Assembly: GCA_947247005.1 (NCBI GenBank)
Contig: OX365945.1
Location: forward strand, 12,964,501-13,028,500
Direction: 5' to 3'
From: Spisula solida
Lineage: Eukaryota; Mollusca; Bivalvia; Venerida; Mactridae
Length of the DNA stretch: 64,000 bases
Shown piece by piece: positions 48,340 to 60,318 of this stretch. The notes beneath the pieces were generated by a model. It saw nothing but the letters and a program-made list of their open reading frames with translations. It had not been told where the DNA came from and searched no databases. Numbering within the stretch: the stretch's first letter is position 1; each line of letters begins with the position of its first letter. Position numbers and translations under genes: made by a program.

Positions 48340-49290
48340 TATTCTATTTACTCATCGCTCCTCTATCGGCTGCTGTTTTGCCTCATTGGCTTTGTTGTCA
48401 CAATATCTTGTATTTTAGCTGAGGGTCACTATAGCCAACATCTGCTCCCCGTCGATCCACTATATTGTCTAAGCAATGTCTCCATCAACCATTGCTGATA
48501 ATGTTTTCTATTTGGTTGTGATCTTTACCATTTGGTGAATCTCATATTTTCGTGTGTATATCTTTTTTGTGGGAAGATAGTACCGCCGATCACAAGTTTG
48601 TTAATTCCATATAGATCTGTAAGTATCTCTCCATTCTCTTTCATCTTTCTCTTCCTTCGTTTGAATGTCTAACGTCAACATTCATGTCGCCAATTACCAG
48701 CAAGATATCGTTTGTTGGTGTTGCATCGATGGCTGTAAATGTTGGTAAAATATTGTTTTGGTCTTCCTCTTTGTCTTTGTTGGCGTATAACATTGTATAA
48801 TTGTTGTTTGTGTATACCTTCTATTGAACGCAGCTGTTATGAGTCTTTGATTGATTGGCTTCCATTGTATGAGCCTTTTCTTAGCTGTCGGTGTCATGAT
48901 TATTGCTATATATTATATATGGTTGTTGTCATCTTTACCTAAATACAGTCAGATCTCGATACAACGACGCTGTTTGTTTCCAAGAAATATGTCCTTGTAA
49001 CGAATATGTCGGTATACTGAATTGATACAAAGAGCATTTTAATACTTTTGTCCCCAAATTTGATGTCAGTATAATGAATTTGTCAGTATATCGGATGTCG
49101 TTATATCGAGATCTGACTGTATATGACTGTACATATTGTTGAATGTTGTTATTGTTGATCCATTTCCTGTCAATCTACTTTCACTTACTCCTAAGTTTGA
49201 TCTTGAATTTAGCCATCTCTCTTTCTACTTACGCCGTTTTTCCTATCTCGTACATCCTCTACTCGTTATACGTAAAAAGTAAAATACACA
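48340..49290 (-). pseudogene. RTE/BovB-like LINE fragment: AP endonuclease domain
   Basis: Reading the minus strand from about 49,290 gives, across frames, the N-terminal part of the endonuclease of RTE-type LINEs. In order: MYEIGKTA and a REMAKFKIK segment (49,255-49,200), LGVSESRLTGNG (another frame), then after the MITE KRLIQWKPINQRLITAAF, TTIIQCYTPT, LLVIGDMNVDV with the metal-binding GDMN motif (N kept), NEGRER, LVIGG-like and NQIENI (family 'NQIDHI', catalytic D/H region degraded to EN). Frameshifts and stops are numerous. The reverse transcriptase is absent, and no poly(A) or 3' end is visible. The protein would nick target DNA for target-primed reverse transcription; this copy is dead. 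It is interrupted at 48,946 by a pogo-like MITE. Confidence 0.85.
48946..49119. mobile_element. 174-bp pogo/Tigger-like MITE
   Basis: Inverted ends CAGTCAGATCTCGATACAAC at 48,946 and the complement ending at 49,119 (reversed: CAGTCAGATCTCGATATAAC), with TA at 48,944-48,945 and 49,120-49,121. CAGT termini followed by TCGATATAACGA-type sequence are typical of pogo-derived MITEs, as is the internal TTTGTCCCCAAATTTGATGTC. No coding sequence. It lies inside the LINE endonuclease relic, so it inserted after that copy died or arrived. Confidence 0.92.
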
Positions 49291-50080
49291 ATATGGGTCT
49301 CTGGTTAGTGGAATCAACTAGCATCCAATATTAATTTACACTTTCTCTCACAATTCCATTACATGTCGAGTACATGACCGTCTCAAACATCATAGAAGAA
49401 TATAGTTTGTCCAATCAGGAATTCAAACATGTTAATCTAGCTGGCAATTAAGCGTTATATGGGCGGGCTAAACAAATCTTGCAGAACAAATTGTACATTT
49501 ACATTGAAGTTAACCAGCAACTATTGTACAATTGCAATTTCCGATGTGAGCAATGGTATAGCGAACAAAGCGTGTAACTGCGTATTGCAACGATCGAGTA
49601 CATATTTTAACCACTATTGGTATACGACCGCAGATTGCAGCGTGCTATCGTGTAAAATTGTGCTGTTTGTTGCGTAAAACTGACCCCTGACGTATACAAC
49701 GTACACCGGCGTGTTTGCAAAACGTCTCGTACACTCTGCATACGTTGTGGTCAAAAGTTGCAATGCGACTGCGACATTAATAACCAACATGAATGACTCA
49801 CTGTCTCTATGCTGGCAACATGAGTCCCCATCATTTCAATTGTCTGTCTATTATAAGCTATAAGGAGCAAACTATCTGAATTAGTAAACAAGAACAATTA
49901 GACCATAATACATTAATAATGACTCATCAGCGGTGGTGAAATAACTATTATCAAATATATGTAGTATACATTTTCATATTCCCTCCAATTCAAAACTACA
50001 ATTTTGGGTTTGATTATAAAGTTTATTAGCTCGAGAATAAACCATTTGTCTTACCCCAGAAACGATATAAATCATAACGC
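49291..50080. other. Non-coding stretch
   Basis: A CpG-richer block (about 49,550-49,760, with ACGTATACAACGTACACCGG) may be the remains of a small transposon, but terminal repeats were not found. Confidence 0.45.
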
Positions 50081-50084
50081 TCAG

Positions 50085-50185
50085 CGATTGGTTAATCCAG
50101 AGGCTATTTTTAGATGGGTATATAAGGAAAGAATTGGAGCTGGAACATTCTTTTAATTCCTGACTTCGACGAAAGCAGTCGTAAG
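50085..50185 (+). promoter_or_regulatory. Promoter-like start of the tyrosine-recombinase element
   Basis: An inverted CCAAT box (GATTGGTTA, 50,090) is followed by a TATA box (GGTATATAAGG, 50,117), then about 35 bases on by a likely transcript leader and a splice donor (CAGTCGTAAGT, 50,177). This arrangement lies in the right place and orientation to drive the recombinase/hydrolase element downstream. Initiation itself is inferred. Confidence 0.5.
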
Positions 50186-50466
50186 TTGATTAATTTCATT
50201 GTGCAAAGTACACGTGCTGTAAACATCGAATATGCAGTAGATTTATTTCATTTTGGTAGCTTCTGGCTGTCTCTTTAAAATCTTAAATACGATTGATTTG
50301 ATTTATTGTGAATTCTGAGTAAAATAATTTGCTTTAATTATATTAAATGAGTTTAAACACTACACGCCGTGACACGGGCAGCATGTGTGGTGAAGCGCAA
50401 AGATCGACGTGAGGTTTAACAAAATATTGATTTAAATTTAAAGCGAGTATTGAACGTCATAATTCA

Positions 50467-52276
50467 TGACGTCATTATTTGTAAAGATCTTGTGTATTGG
50501 TTTAATATTTAAATCTTTAGATTGTTTATTTGGTTTAGGGGAGAGGCCCTAATTATTTGCATGTGGGTTTTTTTTGTTCCAAAAATTGGCATAATGCCGA
50601 AGCGAAACATGAGATCGATGCACAAGACCAGCAAGAAGGGGAAGTAAAAGCGCGTAGCTGGTGTGAACCATGTGTTGTTAGTAACAGCGGTGAGCCTGTG
50701 GTCAGAGGGCGTAAATACACTGGATGCAATTGTTTATTGAAACATCTGATCTGCTAGGATGTGTACTGTAATGTATAGATCAAGACTTGAGCTTTTTATA
50801 ATATTTTTGTGGTAAAATCGAATTTACTGCTCTATTGAGTAATTCTAGATCTAGATGTATTTCTAGTTCTGTCTGTAAATATATTGGCTACGAAAAACAA
50901 TATCGTAGACTCGACAACTAAGTTAAGCCAATAAATCTAGATGAGTTTAGATGTTTTTCTTTCGCACAAAAGACTAGACCTAGATTCCATCAATAAGTTT
51001 AAATAATGATCGTTAAATATGACTGTGTGTTTGTAAAGTCTGTTTGTAAAATGCAGCGCATGGCGAATGACGTCATAATGGTATTTATGACGTCATAGCG
51101 AGGAATAATTTCCTTAATTGAATTTCAGGGCCGTATCAAGAGACGACCTAACATTGACTGGGGAAAATAGTCTATTTCAATAAAATTAGGAAACAAATAA
51201 CTCTGTATTTGATTTCAAGTACATAAAAACGGTCTAGTATAACATTATTGGGATTTCTGTAGTACTGTATACATTGTGTCTCACATTATTTATTTATTTA
51301 ATTTTATGAGCGCACAAGTCACACTTAAGAGAGAGAATGATATGTGATGGTTAACTGAAGTCCGGGAACAGATGGTCGAATGGACACACAGGAAATTGGT
51401 GTTTGTGGATTGACTAGGTAAAATCTAAAACGTTTTTAACGATACTGGGCCACATGGTGATGTGCATACAAATTGTATAGCACTATGAAGTTTGTAGAGG
51501 TTTATTAGTAAACTAGCCAAAATATTTAAACAGGAACCACTTAACTTTACACTGCTATATAGTTTGGATGTAGTGTTGTAGCCAATGTTGATACATGTTC
51601 TTAGTGCCTGGTAACTTGAGACCAATTGATGTAGGTGAATTGCGACGTCTTATCTTAGTAATATAATATATGTTTATATTTGACCAACATGTGTCTAAAG
51701 GAAAATCACCAGGTAGAATTCGAGATCGGGCTTTGGTGAATTTGTATTGCTGACTTTCACATTGTAGATAGCTTATGATTTGCTGAAGTACAGAAATGTT
51801 TGGTGAAATAGGCTGGAATTTTGGTGATAACTTAAGTTGATGCTGATTTGGTTTTAGTTATGGGCAATGGCCCCTGTGGTTTATATTAAGAGTTCCATAA
51901 TACTAGATATAGTAACATGAAATGTTTGACATAATTTCATTTGGTTTGTGAAAATTCCATTTCTTATGCAATTTCAATACTTGTTTGTCAGATGATCACA
52001 GGCGCGAAAACAATTCATAGTAAGTGTGGATGTAAACAAATCATAGAGTGTGGATGTCTACGCCGTATATAGATGATTTTAATTAGATATACAATATTAA
52101 GTATGAACTGAACATAGATCTACAATATTTCAATGTATTTGCAATTCTGTATCTTGAGTTAAATCAGCCTAATTTTAGATAGCTTTTCGCACGAGGTAAG
52201 AACACAGTGAGCACATGGTCAACCTCATGCGTTTATAACGCTATAGCGTAGCCATGAATAAATATTCATGACGTCA
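50467..52276. promoter_or_regulatory. Four TGACGTCA (CRE-type) palindromes
   Basis: Perfect TGACGTCAT octamers plus T at 50,467, 51,068, 51,088 and 52,269, all in the leader region ahead of the recombinase relic; two are exactly 20 bases apart. CREB/ATF-type factors bind this sequence. Whether they act here is unknown, and single copies also occur elsewhere (about 14,499 and 60,104). Confidence 0.5.
50557..50757 (+). other. Possible leader ORF remnant of the recombinase element
   Basis: A 66-codon frame (starting MHVGFFCSKNWHN) overlaps another that reads MPKRNMRSMHKTSKKGK from 50,596 to a stop. The second is basic and sits where such elements sometimes have a small first ORF. No domain is recognised and no splice link was proved. 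Confidence 0.25.
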
Positions 52277-52358
52277 TTGAGATTTAATTCAGGATAAGAT
52301 GAACATAGACAAATGTAGATATATTATAAGATAGATGACTAGGTATGCAACTTTTCAA

Positions 52359-53253
52359 CCTGAGGTAGACAGATTATTGCAGTCTTTACTAGCGGAATGT
52401 ACAATGAAAAAGTTCTGCAGTTGAACAACGGTGTAGGGCAAAAGAGCTGGGGGTAAAATGACCGCCGTCCACTGCTATGAGTTCGGACTACATTGCTTTT
52501 ATGTCACTTAATAAATACTCATATTCATCTGTAAGTGGTCATGTAGCAGCCATATGTTATAGATGTAAAATAAGTGGTCTTAGAGATAATACAAAGCAGT
52601 TTAAATTAAATCACTGCTGGAAGGGGTGCGCAGAACAAGACGCACATATGATTCTAGACGCCCTATTACTTGGGTTATTCTGTTGACATTACTGCGAGCA
52701 CTCGCCAAAGTTTATGGTTCTCAATTTGAAACAATGCTGTTTTCAGCGGCATTTTCCATTGCCCACGTAGCTTTGTTAAGGTTGTCTGAATTCAGAGTAG
52801 GGAAAGTGAGCTGAACCAAGTCGTATGAAAACATAATAGTTGGGATCAAGGAATGAAGTTATTGGTCTGCAATTTGGTTCTTCAAAGACTGATCAGAAAT
52901 GTAATGGTACGCATGTTGATATAGTTATTGACAGTCATAATATATTAGGCTATGAACACTTGCAAACGTATCTCAAATATCGGCGAAATTCCCCTGGCCC
53001 GGTTTTTCGTCATTTCGACGGCAGTCCTTTGACGAGTTATCAATTTAATGCAGTTCCAAAACAGGTTTTGAATTTTGTTGGTTTGAAAGACTGTTACTTT
53101 AAATCGCACTCGTTTTGGATTGGGGTGCAACAGGCATGTATAAACATGGTTTTACAATTGAGGCTATTTAACAAAGGAAGTAGTTGGAGATCGAATGTTT
53201 ATAGATCCTATAAAAGCCTTAGGAATATTGTTAGTTACGTGTTTCCGGGTTAA
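52359..53253 (+). pseudogene. Tyrosine recombinase (YR) relic
   Basis: Across two frameshifts the core-binding and catalytic domains are readable in order. First is PEVDRLLQSLLAECTMKKF, then DYIAFMSLNKYSYSSVSGHV and AAICYRCKISGLRDNTKQF (the SAM-like N-terminal domain). Then RRTYDSRRPITW, FSAAFSIAHVALLRLSEFRV (catalytic Arg I in LRLSE), NEVIGLQFGSSKTDQ (the beta-strand lysine region), PGPVFRHFDGSPLTSYQF, KSHSFWIG (the HxxR motif, His kept), SSWRSNVYRSY (Trp and the tyrosine nucleophile kept). The HxxR arginine is Trp here (KSHSFW for the usual KSHSFR), a single CGG-to-TGG change. With frameshifts near 52,620 and 52,815-52,840 the copy cannot be active. The intact enzyme would cut and rejoin DNA through a 3'-phosphotyrosine bond to integrate the element. 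Confidence 0.88.
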
Positions 53254-53373
53254 AAATGTAGCATCAAGTGACGGTATATAACCACCTACCACAGTAAACT
53301 GAACTCAGTGCAAGACTGGTTTGTCATTTATATTAAATTTATGTTGTGAAAAAAGCGTGATTTGCCAAACAAA

Positions 53374-53656
53374 TTGAAAAGCAAGCGGTATCTTGCTAAG
53401 TTTGAAAAGCATGTGGTATCTTGCTAAATTTGAAAAGCATGTGGTATCTTGCTAAATTTGGAAAGCATGTGGTATCTTGCTAAAGTTGAAAAGCATGTGG
53501 TATCTTGCTAAATTTGAGAAGCATTTGGTATCTTGCTAAATTTGAAAAGCATGTGGTATCTTGCTAAATTTAAGAGGCATGTGGTATCTTGCTAAATTTG
53601 AAAAGCTTGTGGTATCTTGCTAAATTTGAAAAGCATGTGGTATCTTGCTAAATTTG
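53374..53656. repeat. 28-bp minisatellite, 10 units
   Basis: Unit TTTGAAAAGCATGTGGTATC followed by TTGCTAAA, with ten copies, mostly 0-3 changes each, ending in a poly(A) run. It lies between the recombinase and hydrolase relics. 28 is not a multiple of 3, so no frame stays open. Confidence 0.95.
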
Positions 53657-53731
53657 AAAAAAAAAATCAAAGAATGTGAAATTTAATGCTTATCAATTAT
53701 TGGTGTGTTTTAAAAAAGTTTATAAATTCAA

Positions 53732-53995
53732 ATTTGGTATAGGATTAGCCATAATGCCTTGTTTTAGGCCGGCAATCCGATTTTAGTATCTAAATTAAAC
53801 AACTGTTAATTCCACATAGAGACCGTTGCCGGATCCGTGTGACGAAGTAGGACACTATTTCTAATTTGCATAGGATTAGCCAGTTTGCCATGATGACATT
53901 ATTAGGCCAGCGATCCGAATTTGGCTTTTAATATTCAAGTTAAGTCAGTATTAATTTCCCATGGAATCCGTTGCCGCGTCCATGTGCTTTTAATT
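53732..53995. repeat. Diverged 131-bp direct repeat pair
   Basis: Both units share ATAGGATTAGCC, TTAGGCCRGCRATCCGA and CCGTTGCCG, then a CCRTGTG end (AGGATTAGC at 53,741 and 53,872). Such internal direct repeats are a feature of many recombinase-type elements; their function here is unknown. Confidence 0.8.
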
Positions 53996-54584
53996 GAAAA
54001 TAAGTGGTAGGTGGGTGAAGGCCGTTTTAAGCGGTTAGTGTTATATAAAAATTATATTTGAACTGGGAATTAGTTAAATACAAATACAATACAAAGTTTA
54101 TTTAGGCATACAATTGCATTCCGCATATTCATAGCCAACATATATACATAGACATGAGCATGTGTGGTCAGTAGTTAACAAAGTTATGAATAAAGTACAT
54201 GTACATATATACATGTTTACAGAGAAGTTCAATGATGCTAGAATTGGGTAGAGACATAAAGGAATAAGACATGTGATGATTTCAATATCTAAAAAATTAA
54301 GGATTTGTGTTCTGATTTTAAAAGCAACATATAAATATTTTGCTACATTGTTTATAAATGTTGATAATCTATATTTATATAGTTATTTATATTATAGTGT
54401 CAGTTTTGGGATAGTTTGTCAGTGGTGAGATACATGAGTACACTGTTGTAAATATGTTCGCGTTTATTGAAAGTATGTATTTTAATGTTCCAATTATTTG
54501 GTTAAGCGGTTAGAGTTTGATTTGTCAATATGTTGTACATGTAACTAATACAAGGCTAGTTTCAGGGTCGACAGTATGGTATAA

Positions 54585-55154
54585 TGGATCTTTGGATCGT
54601 CCATTGTTAGGGATGCCCACCAGAGAGCCTTGCAACGCTCGGATGCTCCGGGTCTTGGTTTATAGGAGAAATTTGGGTTTGATACATTTTGGAACTACCA
54701 AAGCGGTATGAAATTATGTAATGTTTTAGAGTAATTAGACTACATGAGAAGATTATACCCAGTACCTGAAATAATAGTACTTATTGTGGTGGGGATAATA
54801 TAGGTCTTCAGCCTATGGTTGAAGTTACTTGGTATTCAAGACCACTTTAAGGACATTAGGTCCATATTTCCCTGATTGCCTGGTCACAGATATTACCCAG
54901 GTATATTATACTATATTTCATTAAGTACTGTTGCAGAAAAAAATCGAAAGCGAATAAATAGTGGTATCAGCTCTTTTATAATCAATAATGGTGGTCGTGA
55001 CATCAAACTTACCCAGGCATATCCCCCGGACCCATGGTTTATCCAGGCAGATGGGGTCCACCTATCTGCCCTGGGCTGTGACATAATGTTAAATACGTGT
55101 GGGGCTGTTTCATTGACTTTCTTGGAAAGTGGAAATGTTATGTTTCCTTATTAG
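54585..55154 (+). pseudogene. SGNH (GDSL-type) hydrolase relic
   Basis: Block I reads WIFGSSIVRDA at 54,585 (the catalytic Ser lies in GSS), then APGLGL and FWNYQSGMKLCNVLE (the 'WWQGKSGM' region of these elements). A decayed block III follows (EIIVLIVVGII in place of VIHVGGNDIG, so the Gly-Asn-Asp is lost), then IAWSQILPRY in another frame, KNRKRINSGISSFIINNGG, and finally block V DGVHLSALGCDIMLNT with the catalytic Asp and His intact. Stops and at least three frameshifts are present. Usual length is about 190-200 residues, and the span fits. In Ngaro-like and related elements this domain accompanies the recombinase; its role is not established. The final frame (54,876-55,154) is stop-free over 92 codons. 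Confidence 0.85.
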
Positions 55155-55680
55155 TGCTGTTTTAGGTTATACATTTTTACATGCCTTATTGACTTTTTAT
55201 GTTTATTACAGTTATAAAAGTATGGAAATATACTCAGTACATTAAACGCACGCTTTGTTGATAGGCAAAAATATTTGGTTGACAGGTACTTTCAGAACTG
55301 TTGAAAGGATACTATGTAATACTACTTTACAAACGTTTGAGAATAAGACATAGCGTGCGTTTTTTGAGGCACCGAGATACACTTGGTATGAATATATGGT
55401 GGTCACTGTATGTTTATAGATTGATTAGCGTTGTTGGTATACATTTGTTCATGGCTGGTTTGGGGTTATGATAGACCGCTGGTGGCGGAAGGTCCATTCT
55501 CTCGGCTCTGCTTCGTTCACGTCCCTTTTTGGCATATTCTATCCTAACAGTTGTGACCGATGACGGAACATTCTGTACTTGACAATTTAAGTAATATGCT
55601 AATTGTTTATTTATACATGTATGATTATACAATTCCAGCCATGACAAATATATTGCCAAACCTTAAAATCAAAATAAATG

Positions 55681-57915
55681 AATGAAACTTATTACAGTGA
55701 TGTAGTTTCTGTGGTAGGACAAAAACTGTTACTGTTAAATTAACAAAGTTTAATTCCCCGTCTAACGAAAAAAATAAAAAAATCGGATTCTCATTAAAAC
55801 GCACGAATGAAAGGCAATAATAACTTCGTAAATAAGATACTTAAAATTGAATCCATTTATCAAAACTCATTAGTTTCCAATAATTGATATTGACACGGTT
55901 TTCTAAAACAAGGAATTGCATTTATATAATTTAATTAAATTCTGTCAGCAAATGAAACTTTACAATTGTAATTTAGGTTGCACGTAATTAATATTTTCAG
56001 AATTAAAACATGATTTAGTACCCTAGCTATGCGTGTCATATTGACAGCGATGGCATCGTATGAACAAAACGATTACTAACGATATCTGCAAATGAAATGC
56101 TTCACTTAAAACATATTTCTCCCTTTGCAACATTTTTACTTAAGTAAGTAACACATGAAGAAAGGTAATGTCGGTTTCCTAAAACCTCGATGTGCACAAA
56201 CAAGCGAACTCTACCAAAACAGTTACATTACATCAATGAATATACCTGCCTGACATCTTTTTTAAAAGATATGATTTTTTTTATTTCAGATTTGATTATC
56301 CCCCTCTAAAATTGGTGAATGGATACATCTTTTTACACTGGAAATAACCACGTATTGGCTATACGAGGATATCGATTGAAATAGTTAATATAATTTTAAA
56401 ACATAAAATCAGCATGGAAATGACAAATAGGGATCATGCGTGTATGATAATACTGGAATTAATTTATTTTAGCCGTAAGCATTCGAGATTAATCCAAACC
56501 TGTCTAGGGTCATTGTTAAACCCAACACAATAATTTGACAGTTCATTCTCTGCAGCATATTAAGTATTCATCTATACTATAAGGCAAAACTAGGTTGTGT
56601 TCGTAATGTAGATAGGGGAGTTGTAATTTCGTCGTTATTTAGCACAATTATTTATTGTAATTACAATTGCTATTTTCACAGATAAGTGGTGTGTTGGCTT
56701 GTACAGAATACACCATTTCACCGCACATTGATAGGCGTTCTGATACCTCTCGTAATTGACATATTATAAACTAAACTTAACGACCATATTTCTAATTACT
56801 AAGTAGTGCCACACAGTGTGGTTTAATTGTAATCTATAACGGTAACAACTCGTCAGTGAAAAAAACAATTAAGACACTTAAAGAGAATTTAACGAAAATT
56901 GAAATTGATAGCATGCATACATCAGGTATTAATTAATATAAAAATATAATTTACGCCTGCATATCATGACTACCACTATAAATATAGGATTTGAATTAAG
57001 TCAGTAATAAAACCCGTATGTATTTTTGTTAATTCGAAATATAGTTCGTAGAACTAACATGATTTAATTCATTATTAATGGATCTTACAAAGAAATTACA
57101 AATGTAGTAGAAACACAATGTTTTCAAGAACAACATTGATGCAGAGATAAATTCTAACATCAGTAGAAGAGAAATGCATGTATCACATGTTTAAGTTAAC
57201 AGTTTACAGTATGCAATTTTTATTTACGAATGCTCTACAGACGGCTTGTCTCGTAGGTTACATCAAAGTTTAAAACGGCCACAAAAATTACACTTCATAT
57301 TCGTAGATGTTTAACAGTAACACAATATTCACTTGTGTAATTGCCAGACATACTTTTTTATTTTATCTAACATATTGTTTCACGTATATGCAAAAGATAA
57401 AAATAATATAAAATGAACATGCATACATGTACGTCAGAACTTAAACTTAATCAAAAGTTGAAACTATACGTCTGTTATTCACGAGATAATAAGGTAAATC
57501 AGTGGTTCAACAACCTCGAATAACAAGTATTCAATTGGTAACCAGGAATACGAATTATATTCGTTTGCGAACATCAGGCGTCAGACAATTCCAAAAAACA
57601 AAACACATTTAATTCGGATGAATGGAACTGGAGTATTAAAACTATTGCGTTTATTCTATATCTATAATTTTCCCCTTAACGTATGCTGGCAATGCTTTTG
57701 TCTGGGAGTTCATTGTAAATCGAATTAACAAGCAGGCTGATTTTGCATTTTAAGCGTTACCAGAAATGCTGTACACTGTTTGGTAGAGTATATGATAAGT
57801 GTATGCAGACGATATATAAGGTCATTACCATTCCAGTAATCATATTTTTATACATAATTTAACAAGTCTTCTAACGATTTACAAGATCATTAAGCAAATG
57901 GTAAATAATGTATCG
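55681..57915. other. Non-coding stretch, nothing recognised
   Basis: Very AT-rich, with no frames above 60 codons, tandem repeats or terminal repeats seen. Confidence 0.5.
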
Positions 57916-58132
57916 ATACTACATACCACATTGCATGTCACGGAAGACATGGACCACTGGGGACGTGATTAAACAAAGGTTAACAAACACCAAAACAACC
58001 AACAGCAAATATGTTGCATGTCTTGTCTCCCGCGTGTACCATTTGTAATATATATCTACAAAGGAATACTACATACCTCACTGCATGTCACAGAAGACGT
58101 GGAACACTGATAAAGTTATTAAACAAAGGTCC
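57916..58132. repeat. Direct repeats 150 bp apart
   Basis: ATACTACATACCACATTGCA at 57,916 and ATACTACATACCTCACTGCA at 58,066, each followed by TGTCACRGAAGACRTGGAMC and, later, ATTAAACAAAGG. The intervening ~80 bases are not shared. It may be the edges of one insertion or an old partial tandem duplication. Confidence 0.75.
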
Positions 58133-58239
58133 TCGAATCGCTTTGGTCCAAAGCTATGTCAATGCTCCCTGGTATAAAGCAATAAATGAGTATCGAAAAT
58201 AAAAAGATAATATTAGGTCAGACAGGGAAGGCAGCACTG

Positions 58240-60318
58240 AAACATAATTATATCGCCCAAGAATAAAAAAACAACTATCCGACAGCCAGAATGTGTTTCT
58301 TTCTCTTGTTATGCCGTGCAAATGTGAGTTAATTTTTGTTCAAACTTATAGGCTTATTACATATTTTTTTATTAATAAATTTTAGTCATTCAAGTTTCAT
58401 ATTTTTATTTTCGGTATTTTTTCAGTCCGATTAAAATAATCGTTATCGACACAACATATTTGACACTATTTATTATTTGGATTTTTGTCCGACTGACACA
58501 GATGGTGTTGTTATTTGTAAGTCAGTAAACAATAGAAGTTTATAAAAGTGTTGACCAATCTCAAATGTAGCCCCCAAGTCTGATTTTGAATGAATGGTTA
58601 GTCATGAAGCCATTATGACATTCTTTGCTCGTGGCTCAAATAATTTATAATTATGTGTATACGATACTGAAATATTATTGGTTGATGCAATTTTGTATAA
58701 TTTATATGAAATGATTTCCGTGGTTAAAACAAAGGCTTTTTTGAATTAGACGTTCTGTAAAGGATTTGGAGATTCGAACTTGGTTCTCCAACGTGCACGT
58801 AGCAATGGTTTTCCATTAGAATTAAATAACGCAGTTAATATTATATTTGTTTGGATTTTACCAACATTGACATTATCTTGTTATTATACTATTCTTGAGT
58901 GTGGACTTGTGAGAATTCTCGCTAACATATAAAAGTACAAAGTTTGGAAATCCGAACAGTCGTCAGTTATATTTATTCCAACAGTAGTTAATGCCATAAT
59001 CCTCTCATACCCTCATAGAAGACTGCTGAATAAGTACAAGCATAAGTTATGTACCCTGATTTATGTCATTATTTTCGCTTTGAACTATTTTGACCAGTTC
59101 TTGAACGTACACCGATGAACACTTCAATTATTACTGACAAAACTCCAAAATAACTAGAGCGCTATAAGTGGTTTATGTCGGTCATTTCTCTCCTACACAC
59201 AGAGTCTAACAATATCGAATATGTCAATGATATGATCATACAATGACATGGTCGAGTAAAGGACAAAAAACAATACTAGTATGACATAAAAGTGAAACTT
59301 TTGTCACATCATGGTTTACCAAATGTCTAACTCGATCTATCATTAAATGGCGGAATTACACTATATAAAACATAACGAGAATATTCGCAGATATAATGGC
59401 AATTAGGTAACACAAGAGAGAGTGTGCTGCCTGACAGACAGTTCACATTGATTACACATTGTCTGGTCAACACATTGCGCGTACCAATAAAGAAATAGCT
59501 ATTGCAAATAAATGCCAAATTTAATAAGAGGAACAATATATTAATCAAGTCCAACGTAACACCGAGTAAATTATGGCAACGTGAATTAGTGCCAAACGTA
59601 CAAATAGAAATATTTAATAAAATGATTCCTATTTCCCGGTAACAAGCATATCATTTGCTTCTATAATAGTAAGGTTAACTATTGGTAATGTAAGCGAGTT
59701 AAACCTCTCATTATCTTGACCAATTACTGTCAACTGTATTCTTATTGCCGTATAAAGTGACCTCATTATACCAATCGCAATCTCGCAGGCTTGATATTGC
59801 CTCTTACGAAAGCGCCCCTGTAATTCTAAATACTTGATAATAATGAAAAAAGCTTGTGGTTTTGGTTTGGGAACTGACAAATATACCATACAAAATTCGA
59901 TAACCTCCAAAACTTAATCAAAGTAGGCTCTGTAAGACAATTCCTTACTACACCTAAATTAATTATTGTAATGCTTTAAAGGACACATGCAACTAATTGG
60001 AACATACGAGATATACACTTGGGGGATCATTTGTCTATATATGGTTTCTTTGGATTTTCGGAATCACTGCCAAGTTGACTTGCAAAATATGTTCGCTATC
60101 AAATGACGTCATAACTATAATGACAGAGTTCATAATCCCTCCGGCGACATCTATACTAACACTGTGCTTGCCTTGATGAAGTCAGATGTGATCACGATTA
60201 CAACGTTAGACGAATACGATGTCATCATCCCATTATAAAAACAGACCTTTATTCCATGGTTCTGGAAGTGGGTTTACTTAAACACAAAATCAACCATGCT
60301 GAACAGATCATAATTTGT
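58240..60318. other. Non-coding stretch, nothing recognised
   Basis: No terminal or tandem repeats seen. Frames of 93 codons (59,629-59,910 minus) and 75 codons (59,327-59,554 minus) carry no known motif. Confidence 0.5.

Larger units (their letters stand above)
50085..55680 (+). mobile_element. Degenerate tyrosine recombinase + SGNH hydrolase element
   Basis: The order is promoter-like block, ~2 kb of leader/intron-like DNA, tyrosine recombinase relic (52,359-53,253), minisatellite (53,374-53,656), a 131-bp direct repeat pair (53,732-53,995), SGNH hydrolase relic (54,585-55,154), then a tail with AATAAA-like words near 55,674. All are on the plus strand. Ngaro retrotransposons encode both a tyrosine recombinase and an SGNH-type hydrolase, but no reverse transcriptase or RNase H is visible here. 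Either it was lost or this is one of the RT-less recombinase/hydrolase elements common in molluscs. Outer boundaries are estimates: terminal or split direct repeats were not resolved. Confidence 0.7.
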
